A stretch of DNA of 15,612 nt from JAYEJW01 sp034716535 (GCA_034716535.1 JAYEJW010000112.1:1-15612), one strand, 5' to 3'; counted from the first letter of the stretch, positions 1 to 8,000 are shown. Notes: a model not told the origin generated them from the sequence alone. Numbers and translations: made by a program.

Positions 1-129
1 CTTTGTCAAATCTTCTATATTGTTTGAAGTGATATTATATATTTCTCTTATTTGTTTTTCTATAAAATATGGTTTTACTTTTGGTTTTGAAATATTTTTT
101 TGATTTAGAAGTTTTGCTATTAAAGATGA
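1..129. other. AT-rich block of foreign composition at left edge
   Basis: Only 24 of the first 120 bases are G or C, whereas everything from about base 131 onward is clearly GC-rich. The change happens within a few bases near 128-131. On the minus strand one frame stays open over the whole block (first codon base at 129, last codon 3-1, 43 codons). It reads as a charged, Lys/Asn/Ile-rich peptide (for example KPKVKPYFIEKQIREIYN), which is what coding DNA of an AT-rich genome looks like. That frame contains no start codon within the block and runs off the window, so it would be an interior gene fragment. The plus-strand frames give hydrophobic low-complexity peptides and look less like protein. 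I do not recognise a family. The block is either an insertion or an assembly chimera. Confidence 0.6.
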
Positions 130-130
130 C

Positions 131-160
131 TTGGTTCGATTGGGAGAACGCGAATGCTGA
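131..160 (+). pseudogene. rnfA: possible C-terminal remnant of rnfA
   Basis: Frame 131-160 reads LVRLGEREC followed by TGA at 158-160. RnfA/RsxA proteins end with a segment like GLVKL (Escherichia coli RsxA, from memory), and rnfA normally lies directly upstream of rnfB. LVRL fits that ending. The stop would overlap the rnfB ATG (154) by seven bases, as expected for translationally coupled rnf genes. Upstream of 131 the frame enters the AT-rich block and meets a stop at 101-103, and nothing there resembles RnfA. So rnfA is cut within its last few codons, either by an insertion in the genome or by a wrong contig join. The identification rests on only about four matching residues plus position. 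Confidence 0.45.
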
Positions 161-714
161 CCGCTATTGCCGCCATCGCTGCGCTTGCAGTCGCCTTCGG
201 ACTGCTGCTGGGCTACTCGGCGATCCGTTTCCACATCGAAGGAGACCCCATCGCCGATCAGGTCGACAGCATCCTGCCTCAGACGCAATGCGGCCAGTGT
301 GGTTATCCAGGCTGTCGCCCGTACGCCGAAGCCGTCGCCAAAGAGGATGAGGCGATCAACAAGTGCGTCCCCGGAGGCGAGGCCGTCGTCATGGCTCTGG
401 CGGACCTGCTGGGCAAGGAACCCGTGGCCGTGGACGGCGCGGCGGAGAAACCAAAAGCAATAGCCGTCATCGACGAGAAGGAGTGCATCGGCTGCACCCT
501 CTGTATCCAGGCATGCCCGGTGGACGCCATCCTGGGCGCCGCCAAGCAGTTGCACGGCATCATTGCCAGCGAATGCACAGGCTGCGAGCTCTGCCTCAAG
601 CCCTGTCCGGTGGAGTGCATTCATATGGTGCCGATTCCCGAAGAGGCCGGTAACTGGAAATGGCCATTCCCGGCCAGCCGGCCAGAGGCGCTTCCGCAAC
701 CCGCCGCGGCCTGA
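154..714 (+). CDS. rnfB: RnfB, electron-transport complex iron-sulfur subunit
   Basis: RnfB is the iron-sulfur subunit of the Rnf/Rsx complex, which passes electrons between ferredoxin and NAD at the inner membrane. The 186-residue protein starts with a hydrophobic anchor (about residues 2-20). Next comes the RnfB-specific Fe4S4 domain with Cys46, Cys49, Cys54 and Cys71 (CGQCGYPGC and later KC). Two ferredoxin-type clusters follow: C111-x2-C-x2-C-x3-C121 and C141-x2-C-x2-C-x3-C151. All twelve expected cysteines are present and the length is normal for the family. The ATG at 154 is preceded by GGGAGAA at 142-148, a good ribosome binding site. It heads the visible rnfBCDGE run. Any native promoter would lie upstream of rnfA and outside the window, and the DNA immediately upstream is foreign in composition. 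Confidence 0.97.
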   Translation: MLTAIAAIAALAVAFGLLLGYSAIRFHIEGDPIADQVDSILPQTQCGQCGYPGCRPYAEAVAKEDEAINKCVPGGEAVVMALADLLGKEPVAVDGAAEKPKAIAVIDEKECIGCTLCIQACPVDAILGAAKQLHGIIASECTGCELCLKPCPVECIHMVPIPEEAGNWKWPFPASRPEALPQPAAA

Positions 715-770
715 TCGCCATGGCGCTCCCGTCGATTGGAATCATGAAACCACTCGTACCACGACCGGTG

Positions 771-831
771 TCCCTCACCGTCCCCTTCCCCGTGAGGGCA
801 AGGGGGAAGAGGAGCGCCCGCGGCGCGTATT
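771..831. repeat. intergenic repeat, copy 1 (rnfB-rnfC gap)
   Basis: The 142-base gap between rnfB and rnfC holds a C/G-skewed element with two hairpins. CCCTCAC at 772-778 pairs with GTGAGGG at 792-798, and GCGCC at 814-818 pairs with GGCGC at 822-826, followed by GTATT. A related sequence in opposite orientation lies between phoH and ybeY (9661-9715). The two share the order G-rich run, GCGCC, three-base loop, GGCGC, GTATT, and differ in the loop bases (CGC here, TTC in the same orientation there). This is the signature of a dispersed palindromic (REP-like) intergenic repeat, not a one-off terminator. Its position inside an operon suggests it is tolerated or modulates expression of the downstream genes; that last part is inference. 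Confidence 0.6.
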
Positions 832-856
832 CTTGGTAAGGAACAGGAGCCCCGAG

Positions 857-2581
857 GTGCAGCAGTTCCATTCGAGCACGAGTCAACGCCGGCTTTGGCA
901 GTTCCACGGCGGCGTCCACCTGCCGGACGAAAAGGCACTATCCAACGGGAAACCGGTGGGCAGCGCCCCTTTGCCGTCGCGCCTGACCATTCCGCTGCAG
1001 CAGCACATCGGCAGGCCCGCCAAATCCATCGTCAAGGTGGGAGAACGGGTCCTCAAGGGCCAGCGGATCGGCGAGGCACAGGGTTATGTGAGTGCCCCGA
1101 TCCACGCCTCCAGCTCCGGGACGGTTATCGCCATCGAGAAACGGCCGGTGCCGCATCCCTCCGGACTCTCCGGCCCCTGCATCGTCATCGAGACCGATGG
1201 CCTGGATGAATGGGCGGCGCTGCCCGAGCCGCTCCCGAACTACCGGAACCTCGACCCGTCCGTGATCCGCGAACGTGTTCGCTGGGCCGGCATCGTCGGC
1301 ATGGGGGGCGCCGCCTTCCCCACCAGCGTCAAGCTCAACCCGGGTTCGGATCAGTCCGTCCGCACGCTGATCATCAATGGCGCCGAGTGCGAGCCCTACA
1401 TCACCTGCGACGACATGCTCATGCGCGAGCACGCGGGTCGGATCATCCTGGGTGTGCGCATCATACGCCACCTGCTCGAGGCATCTGAATGCCTCATCGG
1501 GATCGAGGACAACAAGCCGGAGGCCATCGAGTCCATGCGCCTGGCGGTGGCCGAGAGCGATATCAAGGATTCGACACAGGTCGTCGCCATCCCCACCCTC
1601 TACCCCAGCGGCGGCGAGAAGCAGCTGATCAAGATCCTCACGGGCAAGGAGGTACCGAGCAATGGTATCCCCGCCCAAATCAGGATTGTGTGCCAAAACG
1701 TCGGCTCAGCCGCGGCAGTGGCGGACGCGGTGCTGGAGGGTAGGCCGCTGATCTCCCGTTACGTCACCCTGACGGGGCGTGGATTCAACAACCCGCAGAA
1801 CCTGGAGGTGCCCATCGGCACCTCCGCTGCCGAGCTCATCGAGTACAGCGGCGGTTTCGGCGCGGACATCTCCAAGCTCGTGCTCGGCGGTCCCATGATG
1901 GGCCTTACGCTGCAGGCCACCGACGTGCCCATCACAAAGGCCGCCAATTGCCTGCTTGCCCTGACCCCCGAGGAGTCACCGGATCCCGGCCCTGCGCTCG
2001 CCTGTATCCGTTGCGGCCGCTGTGCCGAGGCCTGCCCGGCCAGCCTGTTGCCACAGCAGTTGTATTGGCACGCACGCGCCAAGGACTTGGACAAGGCGCA
2101 GGACTACAACCTGTTCGACTGCATCGAGTGCGGCTGCTGCGCGCACGTCTGTCCGTCCCACATCCCACTCGTGCAGTACTACCGCTACGCCAAGACGGAA
2201 AGCTGGGCGCGGGAGCAGGAGAAGCGCAAGGCGGAACACGCGCGCCAGCGCCACGAGGCCAAAGAAGCCCGCCTGGAACGACTGGAGCGCGAGCGCAAGG
2301 CCAAGCTCCGGCAGAAGAAGGAAGCGCTGGCGAAGAAGCCCACGGCCAAGAAGGCCGGCGTGAAGAAGGCGGGCATCGCGGGTGGGGACGACCCCAAACA
2401 GGCGGCCATCGAGGCGGCGAAGAAACGCGCCGCGGCCAAGAAGGCCGCGCTGGCCAAGAAGGGTGTCGCGCCCCGCAACACGGAGGACCTGTCACCGGCG
2501 CAGCAGAAACAGATCGATGCCGCCGAGGCGCGCCGACGCGCCGACGCACAGCCCAACACGGAACCCGCGAGCGAGGAATAA
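857..2581 (+). CDS. rnfC: RnfC, NADH/flavin-binding subunit of Rnf complex
   Basis: RnfC is the peripheral subunit where NAD(H) meets the Rnf complex. It carries FMN/NADH-binding and iron-sulfur domains. I choose the GTG at 857 because AGGAG at 845-849 sits seven bases upstream and the conserved N-terminus (WQFHGGVHLP and onward) follows it. The open frame continues upstream into rnfB and the repeat but does not resemble RnfC there. With this start the protein is 574 residues. The glycine-rich nucleotide site GMGGAAFPT is near 148-156. Two ferredoxin-type clusters begin at Cys383 (CIRCGRCAEACP) and Cys422 (CIECGCCAHVCP). The last roughly 125 residues form a Lys/Ala/Arg-rich, probably coiled and low-complexity tail (KRAAAKKAALAKK and similar) of the kind seen at variable length in gammaproteobacterial RnfC. 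It lies 142 bases after rnfB and 9 bases before rnfD. Confidence 0.95.
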   Translation: MQQFHSSTSQRRLWQFHGGVHLPDEKALSNGKPVGSAPLPSRLTIPLQQHIGRPAKSIVKVGERVLKGQRIGEAQGYVSAPIHASSSGTVIAIEKRPVPHPSGLSGPCIVIETDGLDEWAALPEPLPNYRNLDPSVIRERVRWAGIVGMGGAAFPTSVKLNPGSDQSVRTLIINGAECEPYITCDDMLMREHAGRIILGVRIIRHLLEASECLIGIEDNKPEAIESMRLAVAESDIKDSTQVVAIPTLYPSGGEKQLIKILTGKEVPSNGIPAQIRIVCQNVGSAAAVADAVLEGRPLISRYVTLTGRGFNNPQNLEVPIGTSAAELIEYSGGFGADISKLVLGGPMMGLTLQATDVPITKAANCLLALTPEESPDPGPALACIRCGRCAEACPASLLPQQLYWHARAKDLDKAQDYNLFDCIECGCCAHVCPSHIPLVQYYRYAKTESWAREQEKRKAEHARQRHEAKEARLERLERERKAKLRQKKEALAKKPTAKKAGVKKAGIAGGDDPKQAAIEAAKKRAAAKKAALAKKGVAPRNTEDLSPAQQKQIDAAEARRRADAQPNTEPASEE

Positions 2582-2590
2582 GAGCCCATC

Positions 2591-3649
2591 ATGCCAGGCG
2601 TCATCGTTTCATCCCCCCACAGCGCCCGCCCCAACCGGGTGGACTGGATTATGCTGCAGGTTATCCTGGCGCTCATCCCGGGGACGGCGGCCATGGTCTG
2701 GTACTTCGGCTGGGGGCTGCTCATCAACATGGTCCTGGCAACGGGCTTCGCCGTCGCCGCCGAGGCCGCGGTGCTCAAGCTGCGCGGCCACCCGGCCCTG
2801 CCGGCCATCGGCGACCTGAGCGCCGTCGTCACGGCCCTGCTGTTCGCCATCGCCGTGCCGCCCACCCTGCCCTGGTGGCTGACCCTCCTCGGGATTTTGT
2901 TCGCCATCGTAGTGGTCAAGCAGCTCTTCGGCGGTCTGGGTTACAACCCCTTCAACCCCGCCATGGCCGGGTACGTCTTCCTGCTTATCTCCTATCCGCT
3001 TGCGATGACCTCCTGGCTGCCTCCGCAGATTCCGGAGCTCTTACAGGCACACGGCAAAGACACCTTGTCCTTCCTGGACTCGCTGCACATCATCTTCACC
3101 GGGACACCGCCGCGCGAGCTCGGCTGGGACGCCATCACCATGGCCACCCCGCTGGACGAGATGCGCACCCAGCTCGCCCAGAACCACATGATCGAGGAGA
3201 TCCGTCAGAGCCCCCTGTGGGGAGACTTCGGCGGCCGCGGCTGGGAATGGATCGGCAACTGGTTCCTGGTCGGCGGGCTGTTCCTGCTGTGGCGGCGCGT
3301 CATCACCTGGCACATCCCGGTCTCTATGCTCTTGGGGCTGCTCATCTCCGCCGGCGTGTTCTGGATGCTGGACCCCCAGACCTATCCCTTCCCCGCCTTC
3401 CACATGTTCGCCGGCGGCGCCGTCCTCGGTGCCTTTTTCATCGCCACCGATCCCGTGAGCGCCTGCACCACCAGGAAGGGGCAGATCATCTTCGGGGCCG
3501 CCATCGGCGTGCTCGTGTTCTTGATTCGAACCTGGGGAGGCTACCCGGATGCCGTGGCATTCGCCGTGCTGCTGATGAACATCGCCGCCCCCACGATCGA
3601 CTACTACACGCAACCTCGTGTCTTCGGTCACGGGAGAGATGCCGGATGA
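2591..3649 (+). CDS. rnfD: RnfD, membrane flavoprotein subunit
   Basis: RnfD is an integral membrane subunit that carries covalently bound FMN and, with RnfG, forms the transmembrane electron path. The 352-residue product is strongly hydrophobic with many predicted helices. It contains the flavinylation motif TMATPLDEMR, with Thr186 the expected FMN attachment residue (family knowledge for RnfD/NqrB). The segment GYNPFNPAMAGY, typical of the family, is also present. The ATG at 2591 follows rnfC closely. The ribosome binding site is poor (GAGGAA at 2573-2578 is 12 bases away, AGAG at 2581-2584 is nearer), so translation probably depends on coupling to rnfC. The stop (TGA 3647-3649) overlaps the rnfG start in an ATGA arrangement. 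Confidence 0.96.
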   Translation: MPGVIVSSPHSARPNRVDWIMLQVILALIPGTAAMVWYFGWGLLINMVLATGFAVAAEAAVLKLRGHPALPAIGDLSAVVTALLFAIAVPPTLPWWLTLLGILFAIVVVKQLFGGLGYNPFNPAMAGYVFLLISYPLAMTSWLPPQIPELLQAHGKDTLSFLDSLHIIFTGTPPRELGWDAITMATPLDEMRTQLAQNHMIEEIRQSPLWGDFGGRGWEWIGNWFLVGGLFLLWRRVITWHIPVSMLLGLLISAGVFWMLDPQTYPFPAFHMFAGGAVLGAFFIATDPVSACTTRKGQIIFGAAIGVLVFLIRTWGGYPDAVAFAVLLMNIAAPTIDYYTQPRVFGHGRDAG

Positions 3650-4299
3650 AGAAAGCACCCGTCCTCATCGCCGCCTTCATTCTGGGCGCCTTTGCCGTGG
3701 GCGGCGTCGGCCTGGTCGCCATCACCCACGAGCTCACGGACGAGCGCATCGCCGCGAACGTGCGCGCCGCCATGCTACGCAAGGTACAGGCCATCGTACC
3801 CGCCGACCTGATGGACAACGACCCCCTTCAGGACCGCATCGAGGTCAGCGATCCGGACCTGCTCGGCGCCCCCACGACCCAGGTGTACCGGGTTCGCAGC
3901 GGCGGCGATCCCGTAGCGGTCATCCTCGACCCAACCGTCCCCGACGGCTACGCGGGCCCGATCAAGCTACTGGTGTCGGTCAAGAAAGACGGTACCCTGG
4001 GGGGGGTTCGCGTGCTCGAGCATCACGAAACGCCCGGCTTGGGGGACAAAATTGACGAGAAGAAGGACGACTGGATCAAGGATCAGTTCAACGGCCGGTC
4101 CCTCGGCAATCCGCCCGAGGACAAGTGGCTGGTGAAACGCGACGGCGGGGAGTTCGACCAGTTCACCGGCGCCACCGTCACCCCGCGGTCCATCGTCAAG
4201 GCGGTCAAGAACACCCTCCTTTTCGTCCGAGAGCAGGGGGAGATCCTGTATGACGCGCCCGCGATAGCAGCGGCGCCTAAGCAAGAGGGGGCCTCCTGA
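3646..4299 (+). CDS. rnfG: RnfG, covalent-FMN subunit
   Basis: RnfG is a membrane-anchored, mainly periplasmic flavoprotein of the Rnf complex. The 217-residue product has an N-terminal hydrophobic segment at about residues 5-26 followed by a soluble FMN-binding domain. The motif DQFTGATVTPRSIVKAV carries the S/T-G-A-T signature, in which Thr177 is expected to bind FMN through a phosphoester bond. The conserved HHETPGLGDKI segment (126-136) also fits. The start is the ATG at 3646, overlapping the rnfD stop by four bases. The frame is open far upstream (through rnfC and rnfD), but that is a shadow and carries no family sequence. The stop at 4297-4299 overlaps the rnfE start. Confidence 0.96.
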   Translation: MKKAPVLIAAFILGAFAVGGVGLVAITHELTDERIAANVRAAMLRKVQAIVPADLMDNDPLQDRIEVSDPDLLGAPTTQVYRVRSGGDPVAVILDPTVPDGYAGPIKLLVSVKKDGTLGGVRVLEHHETPGLGDKIDEKKDDWIKDQFNGRSLGNPPEDKWLVKRDGGEFDQFTGATVTPRSIVKAVKNTLLFVREQGEILYDAPAIAAAPKQEGAS

Positions 4300-4997
4300 T
4301 GGCAGACAAGCCCTACGGCTCGATCGTAAGCGACGGCCTCTGGACAAACAACCAAGCATTGGTGGCGCTGCTCGGGCTGTGCCCGCTGTTGGCCACCACA
4401 ACCTCAGCCACCAACGGACTGGGCATGGGACTCGCGACCACCTGTGTTCTGGTCCTCTCCAACGTCACGATCTCGCTCATCCGCAACCTGGTCCGCCCCG
4501 AAGTGCGCCTGCCGGTGTTCGTCTTGGTGATCGCCTCCTTCGTTACCGCGGTTGAGCTCACCATGAAGGCCTTCTTCTTCGAGCTCTACAACGTCCTGGG
4601 GTTGTTTATCCCCTTGATCGTGACGAACTGCGCCATCATCGGCCGCGCCGAGGCCTTCGCCTCAAAGAACAAGCTCGATCGGTCCCTGGCGGACGGACTG
4701 GCCATGGGCATGGGTTTTACCCTGGTGCTGATGACCCTCGGGGGGGTACGCGAGCTCTTGGGTCAAGGGACCCTGTTCTATCAGGCCGATCTGTTGCTCG
4801 GAGAGGCGGCAAAGGGACTCGCCCTCAGCGTCGGCCCGGACTTTCAGGGGGCCCTGCTCGCCATCCTTCCTCCCGGCGCCTTCATCGGTCTGGGGTTGCT
4901 CATCGCACTAAAAAACCTCGTCGACAAGCGGGTGCAACAACGCCAGACCGCGCGCACTGAGGCGCCCGAAGAGCAGGAACCCCAGACCGCGGGTTGA
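4299..4997 (+). CDS. rnfE: RnfE, membrane subunit of Rnf complex
   Basis: RnfE is an integral membrane subunit related to RnfA and to NqrD/NqrE. The pair is thought to form the iron-containing core of the electron and ion path. The 232-residue sequence shows family hallmarks: NNQALVALLGLCPLLA near the N-terminus (with its conserved Cys), LGMGLATTC, and the second-half repeat LFIPLIVTNCAIIGRAEAFA with the second conserved Cys. It is hydrophobic throughout with about six membrane helices and has a charged C-terminal tail. The ATG at 4299 shares one base with the rnfG stop (TGATG), and AGAGGGGG lies just upstream. In many gammaproteobacteria nth follows rnfE. Here the next gene is a convergent kinase pseudogene 69 bases away, with no clear terminator visible between. 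Confidence 0.96.
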   Translation: MADKPYGSIVSDGLWTNNQALVALLGLCPLLATTTSATNGLGMGLATTCVLVLSNVTISLIRNLVRPEVRLPVFVLVIASFVTAVELTMKAFFFELYNVLGLFIPLIVTNCAIIGRAEAFASKNKLDRSLADGLAMGMGFTLVLMTLGGVRELLGQGTLFYQADLLLGEAAKGLALSVGPDFQGALLAILPPGAFIGLGLLIALKNLVDKRVQQRQTARTEAPEEQEPQTAG

Positions 4998-5066
4998 AGC
5001 CTGAGTGGCAACGCCCAGCGCGATGGGGCCGAAACGGAAGACCTCGGAGTCGCCTCGTCCAGCGTT

Positions 5067-6753
5067 TTATTGCGTTTGCTGAACAAATGGACGCCCGGCG
5101 TCGAGTACTAGATAGCGACCGACGATCTCCCTGAGCTCCGGTTGTTTGACGGGCTTTTCGAGAAAGCCGTCCATACCGGCGTCCAGGCACTGCGCCTTGA
5201 TCTCTTCGGCAGGATTCGCCGTCAGTGCGATGATAGGCAGATGCACCCCCGATTTCTCCCGCGAACGGTAGATCCGGGCGAACTCTATGCCATCGCTCCT
5301 GGGCATTCGCAGGTCCACGAACGCCATGAAAAAGTGCTCTGCGCAGGCGCGTTCCAGGGCCTCTTGACCGTCGCGCACCAAGGCTACCGCCAGACCCAGC
5401 TTCTCCAGGAGAGTGGTGATGACCTTGGCCGCTATGTCGTTGTCCTCGGCGACCAGCACTCGTATCGCCTCGGACGCCACTTTCTGCGTCGCGTCCTGCG
5501 ACCTCGGCTCATCCACCGTCGGCTCACCACTGGAGGCGACGCTCCCGACCCGGCCGAGCAGGCGCTGAATGTGCTCGACCAGATCATCGGCGAGAAAGGG
5601 CTTGTTCAGGCAGTTGACGCCCGGGGACTCCCGATGTGCTCGGCGGGTACTGTAAGTGAGCAGGAGACAAGGCACATCGGCGTCCAGGACACGATGGAAC
5701 AGCTCGCGCACCGCCTTGAGGTCCTGCCGCTGCGGGGAATCCGCAATAATGAGCAGGTCCGCCGCCCGCGCCTGCCCCGCCATGAGGCTGAGATGTCCGA
5801 TGTCGTTGATGGGCTGGCAGCTCAGACCCTCCGAGCGGCAAATCTCCATGACAAGCTCCCTGGTCGTATCGTTGTCCTCGAACACCAGTGCGTGCAGAGC
5901 CGCTTCTGCGCCGGTACCGCCTCGGGCAACCTGATGCCCGAAAGCAAAGGCAGACGCACGGATAGACGGCTACCCCCGCCCATCTCACTCTCCACGCCGA
6001 TGCTTCCGCCCATCAGCCGGGCGAGATCGCGCGCGATTGTGGTGCCCAGTCCCGTACCACCGTAGCGCCTGGTTGTAGAATCATCGGCCTGCCAACAGCT
6101 CTCGAAGATCTCCTCCAGCTTCTCGCGGGGTATACCGATGCCGGTGTCCTCGATCTGAAGCAGCACATGGGACTGCACCATCCCTTCCTCCGGTGGCCGC
6201 ACGTTCGCCCGCACTCTCACCTCGCCCCGCTCGGTGAACTTGATGGCGTTGCCCACCAGGTTGAATAGAATCTGGCGCACGCGGAGCTGGTCGCCGATCA
6301 CCTCGGCGGGAATCGCCGGATCGATGCGGATGACGAGCTCCAGACCCTTGTTGAGAGCCTGAGCTCCCAAGGTGCCGCACACCTCCTGAACGGTGGATCG
6401 CAGGTCAAAAGGGATGGACTCCAGATGTAGATCAGATAAAAGGGACTGATCGCCTCGCGCGTGAGGAAGATGGCGAGGCTGGTCGCCGTGATGTCTAGGG
6501 TGAGTCCCACGTAACGTCGCGCTTCCCACGCCGGACGCTGCAGCACACTGACCAACATGGCGAGAAAGAACACCAGGTAGGCCGAGAAGAGGGCGAGATA
6601 GTAGTCGAGGTCGACCTGGTAGTAGCCGGTGACCGCACCGAGTCCGACGTAGGACACGCCGAATATCCAAAAGCCCATCCGAACCAGCGCAGATTGAAAC
6701 TCCGGGTTACCGCGAAGCTCCGGCTTCAGCTTGATCATCTGTGCAAATCCCAT
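5067..6753 (-). pseudogene. broken RpfC-like hybrid sensor histidine kinase
   Basis: Three pieces of one kinase lie in three different frames. (1) From an ATG at 6753 (alternative 6738), residues resemble the membrane input region of RpfC-type kinases (NPEFQSALVRMGFWIFGVSY through REAISPFYLIYIW), breaking near 6420-6428. (2) From about there to 5900 the frame gives HLESIPFDLR, an N-box (LVGNAIKF), DTGIGIP and GGTGLGTTIA, that is a HATPase_c domain. (3) From about 5890 to the stop at 5067 there are two receiver domains: EDND and a KP pair in the first, and AEDN, phospho-acceptor Asp in FVDLRMP, and EKPV in the second. The end of the membrane region and the whole HisKA domain with its phospho-acceptor His are missing between pieces 1 and 2, and piece 3 is out of frame with piece 2. 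No C-terminal Hpt domain is seen. The receiver fragment (GTG at 5885) could in principle be made alone. A kinase with these lesions cannot autophosphorylate normally. Confidence 0.85.
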
Positions 6754-6876
6754 TTTGCTGACGGCCCCTCCGGCCCGAGCCGGCGCCGAGTTGCGCCGCA
6801 TCCGCCCCTTTTGGCGCACGGGAAACCTGTCTTGCCGAGGACTCGGCCTGTACCGGTTCGTGATATATTAGGCGAT

Positions 6877-6908
6877 ACTTTACAAGTTGCGTTGTGAAAG
6901 TCTGAAAT
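6877..6908 (+). promoter_or_regulatory. candidate prk promoter with overlapping inverted repeat
   Basis: TTTACA at 6879-6884 and TGAAAT at 6903-6908 are separated by 18 bases and could be the -35 and -10 of a promoter driving prk. An imperfect inverted repeat overlaps it: ACTTTACAA at 6877-6885 against TTGTGAAAGT at 6892-6901, which pairs apart from one bulged base. A second small palindrome, ACAAC/GTTGT at 6917-6921 and 6926-6930, lies just downstream, in the expected leader. In autotrophs prk is often controlled by the LysR-type regulator CbbR. I cannot say that this repeat is a CbbR site. Confidence 0.3.
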
Positions 6909-7109
6909 ACGCGAAAACAACTCGGGTTGTCCCTCGGGCGCCGCGTCAAGAACGCCGAGCAGGGCCCAGGGCGTCGACGCACCTCATGGGGCCTTGGTGT
7001 GCCGGTCAGCTCAGAGCGCCCGGGGAATCCCCGCAACCTTCACCGTCCGGCGGCTCGACACGCGAATCTCCGCCGACGCGGTCCCAAGCTGAGAGAAGAG
7101 GAGAGCTCC

Positions 7110-8000
7110 ATGTCAAAGAAGCACCCAGTCGTCGCCGTTACCGGCTCATCAGGTGCAGGCACCACGACCGTCAAGCGCGCCTTCGAGCACATCTTTTTCC
7201 GTGACGGTTTCAACGCCGCCATCATCGAGGGTGACAGCTTCCACCGCTACGACCGGGCGGCGATGAAGGTGGAAATGACCAAGGCGGCCGAAGAGCACCG
7301 CGACCTGAGCCATTTCGGCCCCCAAGCCAACCGCTTCGACCTTCTCGAGGAGCTGTTCCAGTCCTACGGCGACAACGGCACCGGCAAAAAACGCTACTAC
7401 ATCCATAGCAAGGAAGAGGCGGCCGAGCACAACGCCCGTCTCGGCACCAACCTCGATCCTGGCCAGTTCACGCCGTTGGAGGAGATTCCAGAGGGCACCG
7501 ATCTGCTCTTCTACGAGGGTCTGCACGGTCTGGTCGTGACCGAAGAGAACAACGTCGCCCAGCATGTCGATCTCGGCGTCGGTGTGGTCCCCATCGTCAA
7601 CCTGGAATGGATCCAGAAGATCCACCGCGACAACCTGGAGCGCGGCTACTCGGCCGAGGCGATCGTCGACACCATCATGCGCCGCATGCCGGACTACATC
7701 ACCTCCATCGTGCCCCAGTTCTCGCTGACGGACATCAACTTCCAGCGCGTTGCGACGGTGGACACCTCCAACCCCTTCATCGCGCGCGACATTCCTACGC
7801 CGGACGAAAGCTTCGTCATTATCCGGATCAAGGATCCGGAAAAGCTGGAAGTCGACTTCCCCTATCTGCTGAGCATGATCCACGACTCCTTCATGACCCG
7901 GCGCAACAACATGGTCGTGCCCGGCGGCAAAATGGGCTTTGCCATGGAGATCATCCTCGGCCCCATCATCGAACGCATGATGGACGTCCGCAACCGCTGA
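7110..8000 (+). CDS. prk: phosphoribulokinase
   Basis: This enzyme phosphorylates ribulose 5-phosphate to ribulose 1,5-bisphosphate, the CO2 acceptor of Rubisco, in the cytoplasm. It is dedicated to the Calvin cycle, so the organism is probably autotrophic. The 296-residue length fits the proteobacterial class. Visible features are the P-loop GSSGAGTTTV (12-21), EGDSFHRYDR with Asp42, His45 and Arg49, the LLFYEGLHG strand (132-140), NLEWIQKIHRD (164-174) and VPQFSLTDINFQRV. The ATG at 7110 is chosen because AGGAG at 7099-7103 is six bases upstream and the conserved sequence starts right after it. An in-frame extension upstream to 6927 has no similarity to the family. The gene stands alone here, with a 356-base stretch to the kinase pseudogene start on one side and convergent corC on the other. 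No Rubisco genes are in the window. Confidence 0.97.
   Translation: MSKKHPVVAVTGSSGAGTTTVKRAFEHIFFRDGFNAAIIEGDSFHRYDRAAMKVEMTKAAEEHRDLSHFGPQANRFDLLEELFQSYGDNGTGKKRYYIHSKEEAAEHNARLGTNLDPGQFTPLEEIPEGTDLLFYEGLHGLVVTEENNVAQHVDLGVGVVPIVNLEWIQKIHRDNLERGYSAEAIVDTIMRRMPDYITSIVPQFSLTDINFQRVATVDTSNPFIARDIPTPDESFVIIRIKDPEKLEVDFPYLLSMIHDSFMTRRNNMVVPGGKMGFAMEIILGPIIERMMDVRNR

Noticed and set aside
563..856. Upstream extension of the rnfC frame
   Set aside because: It overlaps rnfB and the intergenic repeat and lacks RnfC similarity. The GTG at 857 has a proper AGGAG.
1948..3645. Long plus frame upstream of rnfG
   Set aside because: It is a shadow through rnfC and rnfD; only the part from 3646 carries RnfG sequence.
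5142..6065. 307-codon plus-strand open frame
   Set aside because: It lies antisense to the kinase pseudogene, whose HATPase and receiver motifs are unmistakable. The plus translation shows no family features.
6927..7109. Upstream extension of the prk frame
   Set aside because: The sequence is not PRK-like, and the ATG at 7110 has AGGAG at ideal spacing.
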